From positions 186,001-250,000 of the forward strand of contig NZ_CP119107.1 in assembly GCF_029094525.1 (NCBI RefSeq): 64,000 nucleotides of DNA, in the 5' to 3' direction. The notes under the pieces are model-generated. The model saw only the letters and a list, made by a program, of their open reading frames with translations. It was not told where the DNA came from and made no database searches. Each line of letters opens with the position of its first letter. The stretch's first letter is position 1. Below, piece after piece: positions 34,983-43,638 of the stretch. Source of the DNA: Pullulanibacillus sp. KACC 23026. Lineage in GTDB: Bacteria; Bacillota; Bacilli; Bacillales; Sporolactobacillaceae. Position numbers and translations under genes: made by a program.

Positions 34983-35010
34983 TGAAACCTTTTTTCCGGA
35001 ATCTCGTATT
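34983..35010 (+). promoter_or_regulatory. ECF (sigma-W-type) promoter of the Ter operon
   Basis: TGAAAC (34983-34988), exactly 16 bases, CGTATT (35005-35010). This matches the sigma-W consensus TGAAAC-N16-CGTA; in B. subtilis the orthologous yce operon is also an ECF sigma target. Confidence 0.85.
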
Positions 35011-35108
35011 ATTAACCAAAGCAGGTTATTGGCCTACACGCAATTAATAGAAAATCGAGAGTTTCTTTAAATGACTCGTTCCATAAATCCTTTATTAGGA
35101 GTGATGAA

Positions 35109-35690
35109 ATGGCTATTTCACTAGTGAAAGGTCAAAAAATTGATTTAACCAAAGGCAATGCGGGGCTTACTTCTTTATTAGTAGGACTAGGATGGGATCC
35201 AGTTAAACGCGGTTTCTTCCAGCGTACCCCTAATATTGATTGTGATGCTTCGGTGCTAATGCTGAATCAACAAGGGCGTCTTGAGCGTCAAGAGGATGTT
35301 GTTTATTTTGGACATTTAGCAAGCAGTTGCGGGAGTGTTCGCCACACAGGGGATAACATTACGGGGGAAGGCGATGGAGATGATGAACAAATCATTGTCA
35401 CCCTTAATCAGGTTCCAGACCGAATTCACCGTTTGCTTTTTGTTGTTAATATCTATCAATGTGTGGAGAGAAAACAAGACTTTGGTATGATTCAGAACGC
35501 CTTCATTCGGATGGTTGATCAATCAAAAAGACAGGAATTGGCTCATTTTAACTTGTCAGAAGACTATGCAGGAAGAACCGCACTTATTCCAGGAGAGATC
35601 TATCGCCATAACGGTGAGTGGAAGTTTAATGCTCTTGGTCAAGCGACGAATGATCGCTCTTTATCGGAAATAGCTCAGCGTTACACTTAA
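35109..35690 (+). CDS. TerD-family stress protein (first copy)
   Basis: 193 residues, one TerD domain. The start MAISLVKGQKIDLTKGNAGL and the calcium-site regions (NIDCDASVLML; HTGDNITGEGDGDDEQIIV) are present; the first Asp-rich loop is shorter than in the second copy, and KRGFFQRTPNIDCD replaces the usual GGxDFDLDAS. TerD proteins act in resistance to tellurite and envelope or oxidative stress through an unclear, Ca-binding mechanism. First gene of the yceCDEF-like operon, just behind the ECF promoter. Confidence 0.92.
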   Translation: MAISLVKGQKIDLTKGNAGLTSLLVGLGWDPVKRGFFQRTPNIDCDASVLMLNQQGRLERQEDVVYFGHLASSCGSVRHTGDNITGEGDGDDEQIIVTLNQVPDRIHRLLFVVNIYQCVERKQDFGMIQNAFIRMVDQSKRQELAHFNLSEDYAGRTALIPGEIYRHNGEWKFNALGQATNDRSLSEIAQRYT

Positions 35691-35755
35691 TAGATCGAGT
35701 AAAACAGCGATCAGGATTTCATTTGTTTAAAAACGATTAAATGGAGGAATGAACG

Positions 35756-36334
35756 ATGACGATTACACTTTCTAAAGGGCAGCGTATTGACTTAACTAAA
35801 ACCAATCCCGGCTTGACAAAAGCCATTATAGGTCTCGGGTGGGATACGAATAAGTATTCAGGCGGTCATGACTTTGACCTTGATGCATCGGCTTTTCTAG
35901 CGGATGCGAGCGGTAAGGTCGTGAATGAACTGGAGTTTGTTTTCTACAATAACATGAAGAGTCCTGACGGCGGTGTGGAACATACAGGTGATAATCGTAC
36001 GGGTGAAGGGGAAGGGGATGATGAACAAATCATCATTGACTTTCCGAAATTATCCAGTCACATTGAACGAATAGGGATCGCTGTAACGATCCATGAGGCT
36101 GATGTACGCAATCAAAATTTTGGCCAAGTTTCCAATGCTTTTGTTCGCGTTGTTAATCCAGAAACAGATGAAGAAATTCTTCGTTATGATTTGGGTGAGG
36201 ATTTTTCTATCGAAACAGCCGTTATTGTCTGTGAGCTGTATAAACATCAAGGAGAATGGAAGTTCAACGCCATCGGAAGTGGCTTTTCCGGGGGATTGGC
36301 TGCTCTTTGCCGAAATTATGGGCTAGATGTGTAA
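35756..36334 (+). CDS. TerD-family stress protein (second copy)
   Basis: 192 residues, a full TerD domain with the canonical [19 protein letters not shown] loop, [28 protein letters not shown] and [25 protein letters not shown] follows GGAGGAATGAACG. It is 65 bases after the first copy. B. subtilis has three TerD-type genes (yceC, yceD, yceE) ahead of yceF; only two are present here, so one-to-one naming is uncertain. Confidence 0.94.
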   Translation: MTITLSKGQRIDLTKTNPGLTKAIIGLGWDTNKYSGGHDFDLDASAFLADASGKVVNELEFVFYNNMKSPDGGVEHTGDNRTGEGEGDDEQIIIDFPKLSSHIERIGIAVTIHEADVRNQNFGQVSNAFVRVVNPETDEEILRYDLGEDFSIETAVIVCELYKHQGEWKFNAIGSGFSGGLAALCRNYGLDV

Positions 36335-36414
36335 GAGAAGTTTGATTGGCTTCTCTATTAGGCTCACTAAAGGAACATCAAAATAATAGAATGAGTTAAG
36401 GAGAATTAAATTCG

Positions 36415-37152
36415 ATGACTGATTTCTTTCATCATCTATTTGCAACCTATGGTCAGTTTTTTTCAGCAAATGCAATAAAGGATATGGTAGCCGATCCAGG
36501 CAGCTGGGGCGTTGTCTTAAGTCTTGTGGTTTTAGAAGGTCTGCTATCTGCAGATAATGCGCTTGTTCTTGCTGTCTTAGTTCAGCATTTGCCTAAGAAA
36601 AGTCAGAAAAAAGCGTTGTTTTATGGAATTATTGGGGCTTACTTGTTCCGGTTTATTGCGATCGGTATCGGGGTCTTTCTCGTTAAATTTACGCTTATCA
36701 AAGTGCTTGGAGGACTCTATCTTTTATGGCTTGCTGGTAAGAACATCTTCAAGAAGGATGATGAAGATGGGGAGGTTGAGAACAAGGGTTTTGGTTTTTG
36801 GAAAACAGTGCTTGTTGTAGAATTAATGGATATTACTTTTAGCTTAGATAGTGTTATTGCAGCTTTCGGTGTTTCCAACAAAGTTTGGGTGCTGTTCCTT
36901 GGAGGGATTCTTGGGATTTTGATGATGCGCGGTGTCGCTCAGCTTTTCTTATTGCTTATTCAGAAATTCCCAGAGTTTGAAATGACCGCGTTTATTCTAA
37001 TTGCGATCATTGGGATTAAGATGCTGCTAGGTGCCTTTGGACTTGATATCAGTGAATTTCTCTTCTTTGGCATTTTAGTTCTAGCCTTTCTTGCTACGTT
37101 TGTTGTCCATGCTATTAAAAAGGGATCATCAAACCATACCATCAGCAAGTAA
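36415..37152 (+). CDS. yceF: TerC-family integral membrane protein, YceF-like
   Basis: 245 residues, about seven membrane spans. The TerC marks are VLEGLLSADNALVLAVLVQHL and VVELMDITFSLDSVIAAFGVS, each with acidic residues within membrane helices. TerC proteins are now linked to metal (Mn) export and to loading of exported enzymes, and to tellurite resistance with TerD. ATG follows AAGGAGAATT. 80 bases after the second TerD gene, same operon. A long inverted repeat follows directly. Confidence 0.94.
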   Translation: MTDFFHHLFATYGQFFSANAIKDMVADPGSWGVVLSLVVLEGLLSADNALVLAVLVQHLPKKSQKKALFYGIIGAYLFRFIAIGIGVFLVKFTLIKVLGGLYLLWLAGKNIFKKDDEDGEVENKGFGFWKTVLVVELMDITFSLDSVIAAFGVSNKVWVLFLGGILGILMMRGVAQLFLLLIQKFPEFEMTAFILIAIIGIKMLLGAFGLDISEFLFFGILVLAFLATFVVHAIKKGSSNHTISK

Positions 37153-37180
37153 TCATTTTAGTATTAAAACCAATATAAGG

Positions 37181-37290
37181 TAAGGGGGATTCGCGAGACT
37201 CCTGCGGAAAAGAAACGGCTGTCCCGATTCGGGAAAAGGTAAGAGAGCTTGGCCGTTTTCTGCGGGAATTTAAGCGGATCCCTCTTTTAG
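37181..37290. repeat. Long imperfect inverted repeat after the TerC gene
   Basis: AGGGGGATTCGC at the left pairs with GCGGATCCCTCT at the right; inner pairs AACGGC/GCCGTT and CCCG/CGGG. CGCGAGACTCCTGCGG resembles part of the dispersed repeat at 48537. It could end the upstream transcript. Confidence 0.55.
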
Positions 37291-37317
37291 TCTCTGGTTT
37301 CCGGATGCTTTGTCTAT

Positions 37318-37545
37318 TTAAGCGGAGCGTCCTAGACAAACATAGAGCAAGGAAACAAAGAGACAGCTGGGCAAAAAGACTAGGAAGAAGTTCGGTTTTG
37401 CATGCAGGAATGGTATAATAATGATGGATAGAATCAGTGAAAACCCTAGGACTTCTAGGATCGAAATGAATTTGAATAAGAACATTCTGTTGACGAGTGA
37501 TTTTGTTTCTTCGGAGAGGTGCCGACTCACCTTTTCTTTGAACAT
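37318..37545 (-). CDS. Small two-span membrane protein (75 residues)
   Basis: On the minus strand, ATG 37545 with GAGGGGGG about eight bases upstream. The N-terminal 25 residues are charged (MFKEKVSRHLSEETKSLVNR), followed by two hydrophobic spans (FISILEVLGFSLILSIIIIP and FFLVFLPSCLFVSLLYVCL). Nothing diagnostic. It lies in the opposite direction inside the gap that splits the Ter operon, so it may be an insertion. I do not recognise it. Confidence 0.55.
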   Translation of the reverse strand: MFKEKVSRHLSEETKSLVNRMFLFKFISILEVLGFSLILSIIIIPFLHAKPNFFLVFLPSCLFVSLLYVCLGRSA

Positions 37546-37788
37546 CAAAGAACCCCCCTCTATTCTTTACCTTAGAAATATGCAGATAGAGAAAAAGGTG
37601 TGACGATGGCGGTTTAGTAGACAAGGGTAATTGAGTCGTGATTCAAGCCGGCAGCCGTCATGATCCGGTCTTAGAGGGGGGCTAATAACCCGCTGTACGT
37701 TTAAGTTTGGGGTGGAATGCCCTTTAGGTGTCCAATATGTTCAGGGTTCGTTCTTCCGTATGAAGATAAATTCATTCAACGCTGAAAG
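37546..37788. other. Gap before the YceG-like gene
   Basis: No gene, clear promoter or terminator seen. CGTA at 37757 has no TGAAAC at the right distance, so an ECF promoter is not supported. Confidence 0.4.
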
Positions 37789-37839
37789 ATGTTTTCCCTT
37801 GAACTCGAATCATTGGATTGGAAAGGAAATGATCTTCTA

Positions 37840-39453
37840 ATGACCATTCAACCTATTCCTGTTGATCTTCAAAAAGAGGATTGGAAAGAGATTCTAAAGA
37901 AACCATTGCCCCAAAGAAGCCGTTATCAGTTTGAACAAGATGACCTAATCTTTGAGCAAGTAGCAGGGCTCTTTTTGGGGTGTCCTATAGATGAAGAGAA
38001 CTATCTGGAAGAGCTGTATGAGCTTGCTTATGAATCTGATTTTCCAGTTGTTTTGCTCAGTGAGACTTTGGACAAAACCATTGCGAACGAAACCTTCCGT
38101 GCTGTTCAGAAAATCATGATGATTCATCAGGAACAGAAAGGACTGTCGGTGAATCGATTTGTTGCTTTTATGGAAGGAGAGACCCTTTTTCCCTTAAAAG
38201 AAAGACCCGTTATCTATAGACATTTGCGGGTATGCTTTATAAAGATGCTGGCTCATTTTGAAAAACATCATCCCAATGGGTTAATGGATTCGAACTTAAG
38301 GCGTGTGGTCGTGGATACGGTAAAGTGGACAAAAAACCATATTGAAAAGTGGTTGAAACAAGATGATCTGGCAGAGCGCGTTCCTGCAATCATTTGGTAT
38401 GGGGATGCTACAGAGAGCCAAGCTTATTTTTTATATTTTTTAATCTTATTAGGCTTTGATGTCCTCATCTTTCATCCTGAAGGCAAAAATAGTTTATCTG
38501 CGATCGGTGTCCAAGGGCTCTCTGTTCATACCTACCCATCGACGATGAAGCTTGTCCCTTTCCCTCATACCCGTCCGGCTCGCAAATCGACGGTAGCCAA
38601 AAAGGCGTCTCAAGAGCTCGATGAAGTCCTTCATTCGGATCAGTCACTGCTATATAAGCCTTGGCAATTTCGAAACTATCTCCCAGAAGTTATTACGCTT
38701 AAAACAACTTATGATGAAATCTTTTTAATCGCTAAAGAGAAGGCTTTTATTCGACCGAATTTCAAGGCTGCAAATGGTCGGATCTATATTCCAAGCTTAT
38801 TCGCCAAGGTTTGTGGCATATCTGCTAATCAAAAAGAATTCTGGAGTCGTTTACAGGACTTGAAAGACCAGGAAATGACAGAAGTTATTACTCGCTTTCC
38901 TTTTACACCAGAGCCAAGGGGGAGTCAACTCTTCCACTACCGAGAGGCGCTTAAGAATGGTGTGCTCGATCCAGATCATATGGTCCATGCGGCGTGGTGG
39001 CGCTATAAGCATCTTCCTAATGGCTTGCAGTTTGGAATGGCTTCTGTGATCTCAAGGTATGTAGAGCTCGCAGCGATCAATAGACGTGAGGATGAAACAT
39101 TAGAGGACCTAAAAGTGTATTTGTTTTCAGTTGCGCTCGCTATTCCCGAACGCTTCGTGAGGCTCCTTCAACAGTTTGATTACTCACAAACGGTACCCCA
39201 AATGATTGTTTTTAATGATGGAAAGAGCGGGAAGTTGTCCCGCGAGGATGCAGCCCTTTTATTACTTATGAATGAAATGGGACTTGACGTGATTTGTTAT
39301 AACCCGACCGGTGAAAATGACTTAGAGTTTTATCTTGAACCGAAATTATTTGATTCCCATTGGTTAGAGGAAGTCAGTTTTGACGCCTCTTATGATTCTC
39401 GTATTTCGACATCAGGCTCACTATTTAAAAAACTTTTCAACAAATTATTATAA
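37840..39453 (+). CDS. yceG: YceG-like protein of the TelA/Ter stress operon
   Basis: About 537 residues from ATG 37840 (an in-frame ATG at 37789 would give 554; neither has a clear ribosome site). It lies between TerC and TelA genes, the place of B. subtilis yceG, and is of matching length. Visible features are two similar halves with patterns such as IIWYGDATESQAYFLYFLIL-LGFDVLIFHPEGKN and MIVFNDGKSGKLSREDAALL-MNEMGLDVICYNPTGENDLE: each pairs a hydrophobic strand with a (H/N)PxGxN loop, suggesting an internal duplication. No known catalytic motif. Its start codon is 17 bases before TelA's operon partner ends; it is surely co-transcribed with telA. Confidence 0.8.
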   Translation: MTIQPIPVDLQKEDWKEILKKPLPQRSRYQFEQDDLIFEQVAGLFLGCPIDEENYLEELYELAYESDFPVVLLSETLDKTIANETFRAVQKIMMIHQEQKGLSVNRFVAFMEGETLFPLKERPVIYRHLRVCFIKMLAHFEKHHPNGLMDSNLRRVVVDTVKWTKNHIEKWLKQDDLAERVPAIIWYGDATESQAYFLYFLILLGFDVLIFHPEGKNSLSAIGVQGLSVHTYPSTMKLVPFPHTRPARKSTVAKKASQELDEVLHSDQSLLYKPWQFRNYLPEVITLKTTYDEIFLIAKEKAFIRPNFKAANGRIYIPSLFAKVCGISANQKEFWSRLQDLKDQEMTEVITRFPFTPEPRGSQLFHYREALKNGVLDPDHMVHAAWWRYKHLPNGLQFGMASVISRYVELAAINRREDETLEDLKVYLFSVALAIPERFVRLLQQFDYSQTVPQMIVFNDGKSGKLSREDAALLLLMNEMGLDVICYNPTGENDLEFYLEPKLFDSHWLEEVSFDASYDSRISTSGSLFKKLFNKLL

Positions 39454-39466
39454 AGGAGAAGAGGCA

Positions 39467-40576
39467 ATGTCAATGAATGAAACGAACCTCCAAGTTCTGG
39501 ATCAGGATAAGAAAGAAGAAGCGCTGCAAAAAGCTAATGAGCTTCGAAACCAGCTTCGCCAACAACCTGAGGTCAAAGAGCTAGCTCGTACTTTAGATGT
39601 GAAAGATCAAATTGCTCTGCTTGAATTTGGTAAGGAACCCGCCAATGAAGTATCTAATTTTGCCAGCCGCGTTTTGAACACAGTAAAATCAAGCAGTATG
39701 GAAGAGTCGTCTGCCCTTTTGAAGAATCTTGGTAAGATCATGGATAAATTCGATGCCAAGGACTTTGCGGAAGAGAAGGGCTTCATGTCCAAGATCTTTG
39801 GTAAAGGAAAGAAGATGATTGATCGGATCATGTCAAAGTATCAAACAATGGGCGGTGAAATTGACAAGGTCTATGTCGAAATTAAAAAGTATGAAGATGA
39901 GATGAAAAAATCGACTAACACGCTTGAACAATTGTATGACGAGAATTTCAAATACTATCTTGAGCTCGAAAAATACATCGTCGCTGCTGACTTGAAGGCG
40001 GAGGAAATTAGACAGCAAAAGCTTCCGCAATTAGAGGAGAGAGCTAATGCAGGCGATCAGCTGGCAGCTATGGAGCTTGATTCAACGCGCAATGCTTTAG
40101 AGCTTATTGAGCAGCGTTCCTATGATTTAGAGATGGCTAAACAGGTTGCTTTTCAATCGGCACCACAGATTCGTATGTTGCAGCGCGGTAATACGAAATT
40201 AATTGCGAAAATCAATTCAGCTTTTGTAACGACCATTCCGATTTTTAAAACGAGTCTCATTAATGCGATTGCCGCTAAGCGTCAGAAATTGGTTGCTGAC
40301 TCGATGAGTGAATTGGATCGTCGCACCAATGAAATGTTGATTAAGAATGCCCAAAATATCTCCACCCAAAGTGCGCAGATTTCTCGGCTTGCAGGAGCTT
40401 CCGGCATTAAAATCGAAACCATTGAGGAAACGTGGGGTATTATTGTTCGCGGTTTGGAAGAAACCAAAGCGATTGAAGATGAAAATAAACGTCAACGCGA
40501 AGACGGAAGACGCCGTTTAGAAGAAATCCAAGCCAATTACCAAAAGCTGAAAGAAAAGATGGCACCGCAACAATAA
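39467..40576 (+). CDS. yceH: Toxic anion resistance protein, TelA/YceH family
   Basis: 369 residues, TelA family (tellurite resistance). Almost wholly helical with long charged stretches and heptad-like runs (for example EKYIVAADLKAEEIRQQKLPQLEERA, QISRLAGASGIKIETIEETW). No membrane span. ATG 39467 follows AAGGAGAAGAGG, 13 bases after the yceG stop. TelA co-occurs with TerD/TerC genes across Firmicutes; the biochemical role is unknown. Last gene of the operon. Confidence 0.92.
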   Translation: MSMNETNLQVLDQDKKEEALQKANELRNQLRQQPEVKELARTLDVKDQIALLEFGKEPANEVSNFASRVLNTVKSSSMEESSALLKNLGKIMDKFDAKDFAEEKGFMSKIFGKGKKMIDRIMSKYQTMGGEIDKVYVEIKKYEDEMKKSTNTLEQLYDENFKYYLELEKYIVAADLKAEEIRQQKLPQLEERANAGDQLAAMELDSTRNALELIEQRSYDLEMAKQVAFQSAPQIRMLQRGNTKLIAKINSAFVTTIPIFKTSLINAIAAKRQKLVADSMSELDRRTNEMLIKNAQNISTQSAQISRLAGASGIKIETIEETWGIIVRGLEETKAIEDENKRQREDGRRRLEEIQANYQKLKEKMAPQQ

Positions 40577-40611
40577 TAGAGTTTTAAAAATAAAATTTGT
40601 ATTAAAAAAAT

Positions 40612-40690
40612 GGGATCAGCAAAACTCCTGTGGGTATCGCTAGTGACTTGTGATTCACCCACGGTAAGCGAGCTGATTCCTTTGTTTTAC
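40612..40690 (+). terminator. Long hairpin after the TelA gene
   Basis: GGGATCAGC (40612-40620) pairs with GCTGATTCC (40672-40680); CCTGTGGGT pairs with ACCCACGG inside. It is followed by TTTGTTTT. Likely operon terminator. Confidence 0.65.
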
Positions 40691-40882
40691 TAGCCCGAGT
40701 TGAAGGATATAGGTAGACCTGTTACTTGAAATTTAATCTTGATTCGACAGATTTCCTGGGAAATTCGACAGTATATCTTGATGGATTGTCAGTAAAATGG
40801 TGGAATCCTGTTGGATGTCTTGCTTTTGATAGGAGATGTAGGTTACTATAGAGTTAGTTTGCATTTTGAAAAGAGGGTTGTT
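40691..40882. other. rlmN leader region
   Basis: No gene. ATTCGACAG occurs twice 20 bases apart (40743 and 40763 region); meaning unknown. The frame of rlmN is open upstream to 40811 but without a ribosome site. Confidence 0.35.
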
Positions 40883-41971
40883 ATGTCAAAAAAATCAATC
40901 TATGGATTGACCTATGATCAGTTGACAGATTGGCTCTTAGACCATGGACAAAAGAAATTTCGTTCTCAACAAGTTTGGGATTGGTTATATAAAAAGCGTG
41001 TGACGCGTTTTTCAGATATGAATAACATCAATAAGGATCTCGTTCAATTATTAGAAGAGCATTTTGTTCTTCACACGTTGCAAGAAGAGATTAAACAAGC
41101 ATCGAAAGACGGCACCATTAAGTTTCTATTTAAGCTAGAGGATGGTAACTTAATTGAGACAGTACTCATGCGCCATAAGTATGGCCTGTCGGTTTGTGTG
41201 ACCACACAGGTCGGCTGTAACATTGGCTGTTCCTTTTGCGCAAGTGGTCTTTTGACAAAAAGTCGTGATTTAACAGCGGGTGAAATCGTTGAGCAAATTA
41301 TGAATGTTCAACTCCACCTGGACCAAGAAGGACAGGAAGAACGTGTTAGTCACATCGTCGTTATGGGGATTGGGGAACCTTTTGATAATTTCACTAATCT
41401 CGTTGATTTCTTAACGGTGGTTAACGATCAACGCGGTCTTGCGATAGGCGCTCGCCATATTACGGTTTCAACAAGCGGTTTGGCTAAGAAGATCTATGAG
41501 TTTGCGGATCTCAACCTGCAGGTGAATTTAGCCGTTTCGCTTCATGCACCGAATAATGAGCTTCGCACGCAAATCATGAAGATTAACAAAGCCTTCCCGC
41601 TTGAAAAGCTGATGCCGGCTATTGATTATTACTTGGAAAAGACAAATAGACGGATTACCTTTGAATACATTCTTTTACAGGATGTTAATGATCATGAAAA
41701 AGAAGCGGTTGAGCTCGCCAAATTGCTTGAAAACAAACGCCACCTGTCTTATGTGAATCTTATTCCTTATAATCCGGTTGATGAGCATAATCAGTATCAG
41801 CGCAGTGGAAAAGACAGTGTTCTTGCGTTTTATGATACGTTAAAGAAACATGGGATTCAGTGCGGGATCCGTCATGAACATGGTACGGACATTGATGCGG
41901 CTTGCGGTCAGCTTCGGAGCAAGCAGATACGGAAAAGTCAGCGTTCAAAAACACGGACACGCGTAAGCTAA
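40883..41971 (+). CDS. rlmN: 23S rRNA (adenine2503-C2)-methyltransferase RlmN
   Basis: 362 residues, radical SAM. The Fe-S motif is [23 protein letters not shown] and HITVSTSGL follow, and the second reactive Cys is in [14 protein letters not shown] near the end. RlmN methylates A2503 of 23S rRNA and A37 of some tRNAs. The N-terminus [23 protein letters not shown] is like Listeria RlmN. ATG 40883 follows AGAGGGTTG. In B. subtilis rlmN is in the prpC/prkC region, so this position is different and a second copy is possible. C-terminus is basic ([11 protein letters not shown]). Confidence 0.95.
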   Translation: MSKKSIYGLTYDQLTDWLLDHGQKKFRSQQVWDWLYKKRVTRFSDMNNINKDLVQLLEEHFVLHTLQEEIKQASKDGTIKFLFKLEDGNLIETVLMRHKYGLSVCVTTQVGCNIGCSFCASGLLTKSRDLTAGEIVEQIMNVQLHLDQEGQEERVSHIVVMGIGEPFDNFTNLVDFLTVVNDQRGLAIGARHITVSTSGLAKKIYEFADLNLQVNLAVSLHAPNNELRTQIMKINKAFPLEKLMPAIDYYLEKTNRRITFEYILLQDVNDHEKEAVELAKLLENKRHLSYVNLIPYNPVDEHNQYQRSGKDSVLAFYDTLKKHGIQCGIRHEHGTDIDAACGQLRSKQIRKSQRSKTRTRVS

Positions 41972-42069
41972 GAAAGCTTGCATGAATCGTATTCCTTGGG
42001 GTTAAGAGGCTCAGGAGAATCAGAGATGAGTGCTATTCAAATTTATGATTAAGCTGATCGCATAAAAAA

Positions 42070-42100
42070 TAATCCCTGCCGAATATGGCAGGGATTTTTA
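42070..42100 (-). terminator. Bidirectional terminator between rlmN and tnrA
   Basis: AATCCCTGCC, six-base loop, GGCAGGGATT, with T-runs on both sides. Confidence 0.92.
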
Positions 42101-42403
42101 CTTTCTTAAGTGGAAATGGGCGTTGATTTGACCGCGCAAAAGCTCTTCGCGGATTTTTAACTTTTCTTTTTCAGTTAGAAAATCTTTTTTGATTTCTTGG
42201 GTCTGTACGCCTTCTTCGCGTTTATCAGCAATTTTTAGAAGGAGCTCAATATCAGCAAAGGAATATTTCCGTGTTCCTCGCTCGCTTCTTTCGGGAAAGA
42301 TAAGTCCCCGTTCTTCATAATAGCGAATTTTTCGCTCAGATAAGCCTGTGAGTTCACTAGCGACTCCGATGGTAATGACTTTTTTTTCCTTATATGAAGA
42401 CAT
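42098..42403 (-). CDS. tnrA: Nitrogen regulator TnrA
   Basis: 101 residues, MerR-family. The DNA-binding half KKVITIGVASELTGLSERKIRYYEERGL and RGTRKYSFADIELLLKIADKREEGVQTQEI is as in TnrA, and the tail LLRGQINAHFHLRK is the TnrA-specific C-terminus that is bound by feedback-inhibited glutamine synthetase (GlnR has a different, longer tail). It activates nitrogen-scavenging genes during nitrogen limitation. ATG follows GGGAGGGAAC. A perfect TnrA box lies about 80 bases upstream. Confidence 0.95.
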   Translation of the reverse strand: MSSYKEKKVITIGVASELTGLSERKIRYYEERGLIFPERSERGTRKYSFADIELLLKIADKREEGVQTQEIKKDFLTEKEKLKIREELLRGQINAHFHLRK

Positions 42404-42445
42404 AGTTCCCTCCCATCAAGACCTTCTCTCTGGCTGTCATTTTTT

Positions 42446-42451
42446 ATATTA
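42446..42451 (-). promoter_or_regulatory. -10 box of the tnrA promoter
   Basis: TAATAT on the minus strand, without a good -35, as expected of a promoter that needs an activator. Confidence 0.45.
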
Positions 42452-42482
42452 TCTTATTTTTTAGGAGATTTAGCAAACTTAA

Positions 42483-42499
42483 TGTAAGAAAATCTAACA
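42483..42499 (-). promoter_or_regulatory. TnrA box upstream of tnrA
   Basis: TGTAAGAAAATCTAACA matches TGTNANAAAATNTNACA (the reverse complement of the TnrA consensus) at every fixed base. Its centre is about 52 bases upstream of the start point predicted from the -10 at 42446. Confidence 0.9.
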
Positions 42500-42583
42500 A
42501 GGTTTCTGCTGCTTATGGAAGGGTTAGGAACTTTTTGTTAGGAAATAGGCGCGATTCGTGAAGGAAAAGGGAGGATTGGCTAA

Positions 42584-42754
42584 TCATCCCCGAATTTGTT
42601 TAGAAACGTGTAAATGGGTGAGCAATTGTTCGAGCTCACTTAATGTGAGTTTACAAATAGAAGGATCGTCTGGGGCTACCATTTCTCCTTTGATAAGCTG
42701 TTTGATAATATCTTCCTTTTGTCTTTCAATGGCTGCTCTTAGCTGGTTGATCAT
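42584..42754 (-). CDS. Small basic/charged protein similar to FbpA
   Basis: 56 residues from ATG 42754 (AGGAGG, nine bases). It reads MINQLRAAIERQKEDIIKQL, then IKGEMVAP, and LTLSELEQLL; the pattern AIE-x-x-(K/R)-x(2)-I-x-(Q/E)LI...LTLSELE is that of the Fur-regulated basic protein FbpA family. I saw no Fur box, and it follows a small coiled-coil gene and lrgAB in one direction, so iron control is not shown. Confidence 0.65.
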   Translation of the reverse strand: MINQLRAAIERQKEDIIKQLIKGEMVAPDDPSICKLTLSELEQLLTHLHVSKQIRG

Positions 42755-42765
42755 AGGGGAGCCTC

Positions 42766-42924
42766 CTAATACCCGTTTTGTATCTTTCGCAATAGTTCAT
42801 GGGCCTTGTTTCCGAGCCTAAGGATTAATTCCTCGAATAAGGCATCTCTCTTTAAATCAAGCTGGATAATTTCTTCCGCGAGTTCGCGTTCCTTATGAGA
42901 GTGTCTTTCTTTTAATTGTTCCAC
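42766..42924 (-). CDS. Small helical protein (52 residues)
   Basis: GTG 42924 with AAGGTGG nine bases upstream. The sequence is nearly all helix with a heptad look (KERHSHKERELAEEIIQLDL, FEELILRLGNKAHELLRKI). It lies between the LrgB-type gene (15 bases) and the FbpA-like gene (11 bases), so it is part of the same transcript. Family unknown. Confidence 0.6.
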   Translation of the reverse strand: MEQLKERHSHKERELAEEIIQLDLKRDALFEELILRLGNKAHELLRKIQNGY

Positions 42925-42939
42925 TATAAACGCCACCTT

Positions 42940-43638
42940 TTAATAAATTTTGAGTAAGAACGGCAGGATGGGGACAAGGAGTGAAAAGAGAAGGGCTGTT
43001 GTGGTCATGGCAACACTTCCCATTGCGCCCTCTTCCTCACCCCAATTCAAGGAGTGATGGGCTCCAAGCATTTGAGCAGAGGTTCCCATGGCTAGGCCTT
43101 TTGCGGCTTTACTTTTAATACCAAATCGATTAAGAAGTCTTGGTCCAATGATCAAAGAAACGAGTCCTGAAATAACGACAAATAGAATCGTCGTAGAGGC
43201 TAATCCCCCTAAGTCTCCTGATACAGTAAGGGCGATCGGGAGTGTCACCGTTTTAGGGATAAGTGACGCAAGGAGGTTGGTCTGAATGTTAAACAGGTGG
43301 GCAAGCGTTATGACAGACCCAATGCCAAATGCCGTACCAGCAGCAACGCCACCAATAATTTTTTTGAAGTCTTTCTTAAGCAAGGACAAATGCTTATAAA
43401 TAGGTACAGCTAATGCAACGATGGTGAGCTGAAGAAAAGCGTTGACGACAGCATTTCCTTGCTGAAAGGCATTAGAATGAATATGGCATAGGCTAGCAAA
43501 GATTAGCAGGGTAAGCGTCACTGTATATAAAGGGTTCAACCAAGGCTTTGACCATTTCCGATAAATCCGAAGAAAAAGCAAGTAAAGAATTAGGGTTAAG
43601 GTGAGGCATAGAATGCTTAGATACGATAGACTAATCAC
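42940..43638 (-). CDS. LrgB/CidB-family membrane protein
   Basis: 232 residues with six or seven hydrophobic spans. Family marks: IPLPKTVTLPIALTVSGDLGG-like (here LIPKTVTLPIALTVSGDLGG) and GLAMGTSAQMLGAHHSLNWGEEEGAMGSVAM. LrgAB/CidAB proteins were described as holin-like and, in B. subtilis PftAB, as a pyruvate transporter. GTG 43638 overlaps the end of the LrgA-type gene by eight bases, so the pair is translationally coupled. Confidence 0.92.
   Translation of the reverse strand: MISLSYLSILCLTLTLILYLLFLRIYRKWSKPWLNPLYTVTLTLLIFASLCHIHSNAFQQGNAVVNAFLQLTIVALAVPIYKHLSLLKKDFKKIIGGVAAGTAFGIGSVITLAHLFNIQTNLLASLIPKTVTLPIALTVSGDLGGLASTTILFVVISGLVSLIIGPRLLNRFGIKSKAAKGLAMGTSAQMLGAHHSLNWGEEEGAMGSVAMTTTALLFSLLVPILPFLLKIY

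Noticed and set aside
37142-37624. 160-codon minus-strand frame overlapping the inverted repeat
   Set aside because: It crosses the repeat and the better-supported 75-residue membrane gene in another frame; composition is rich in Arg, Ser and Pro.
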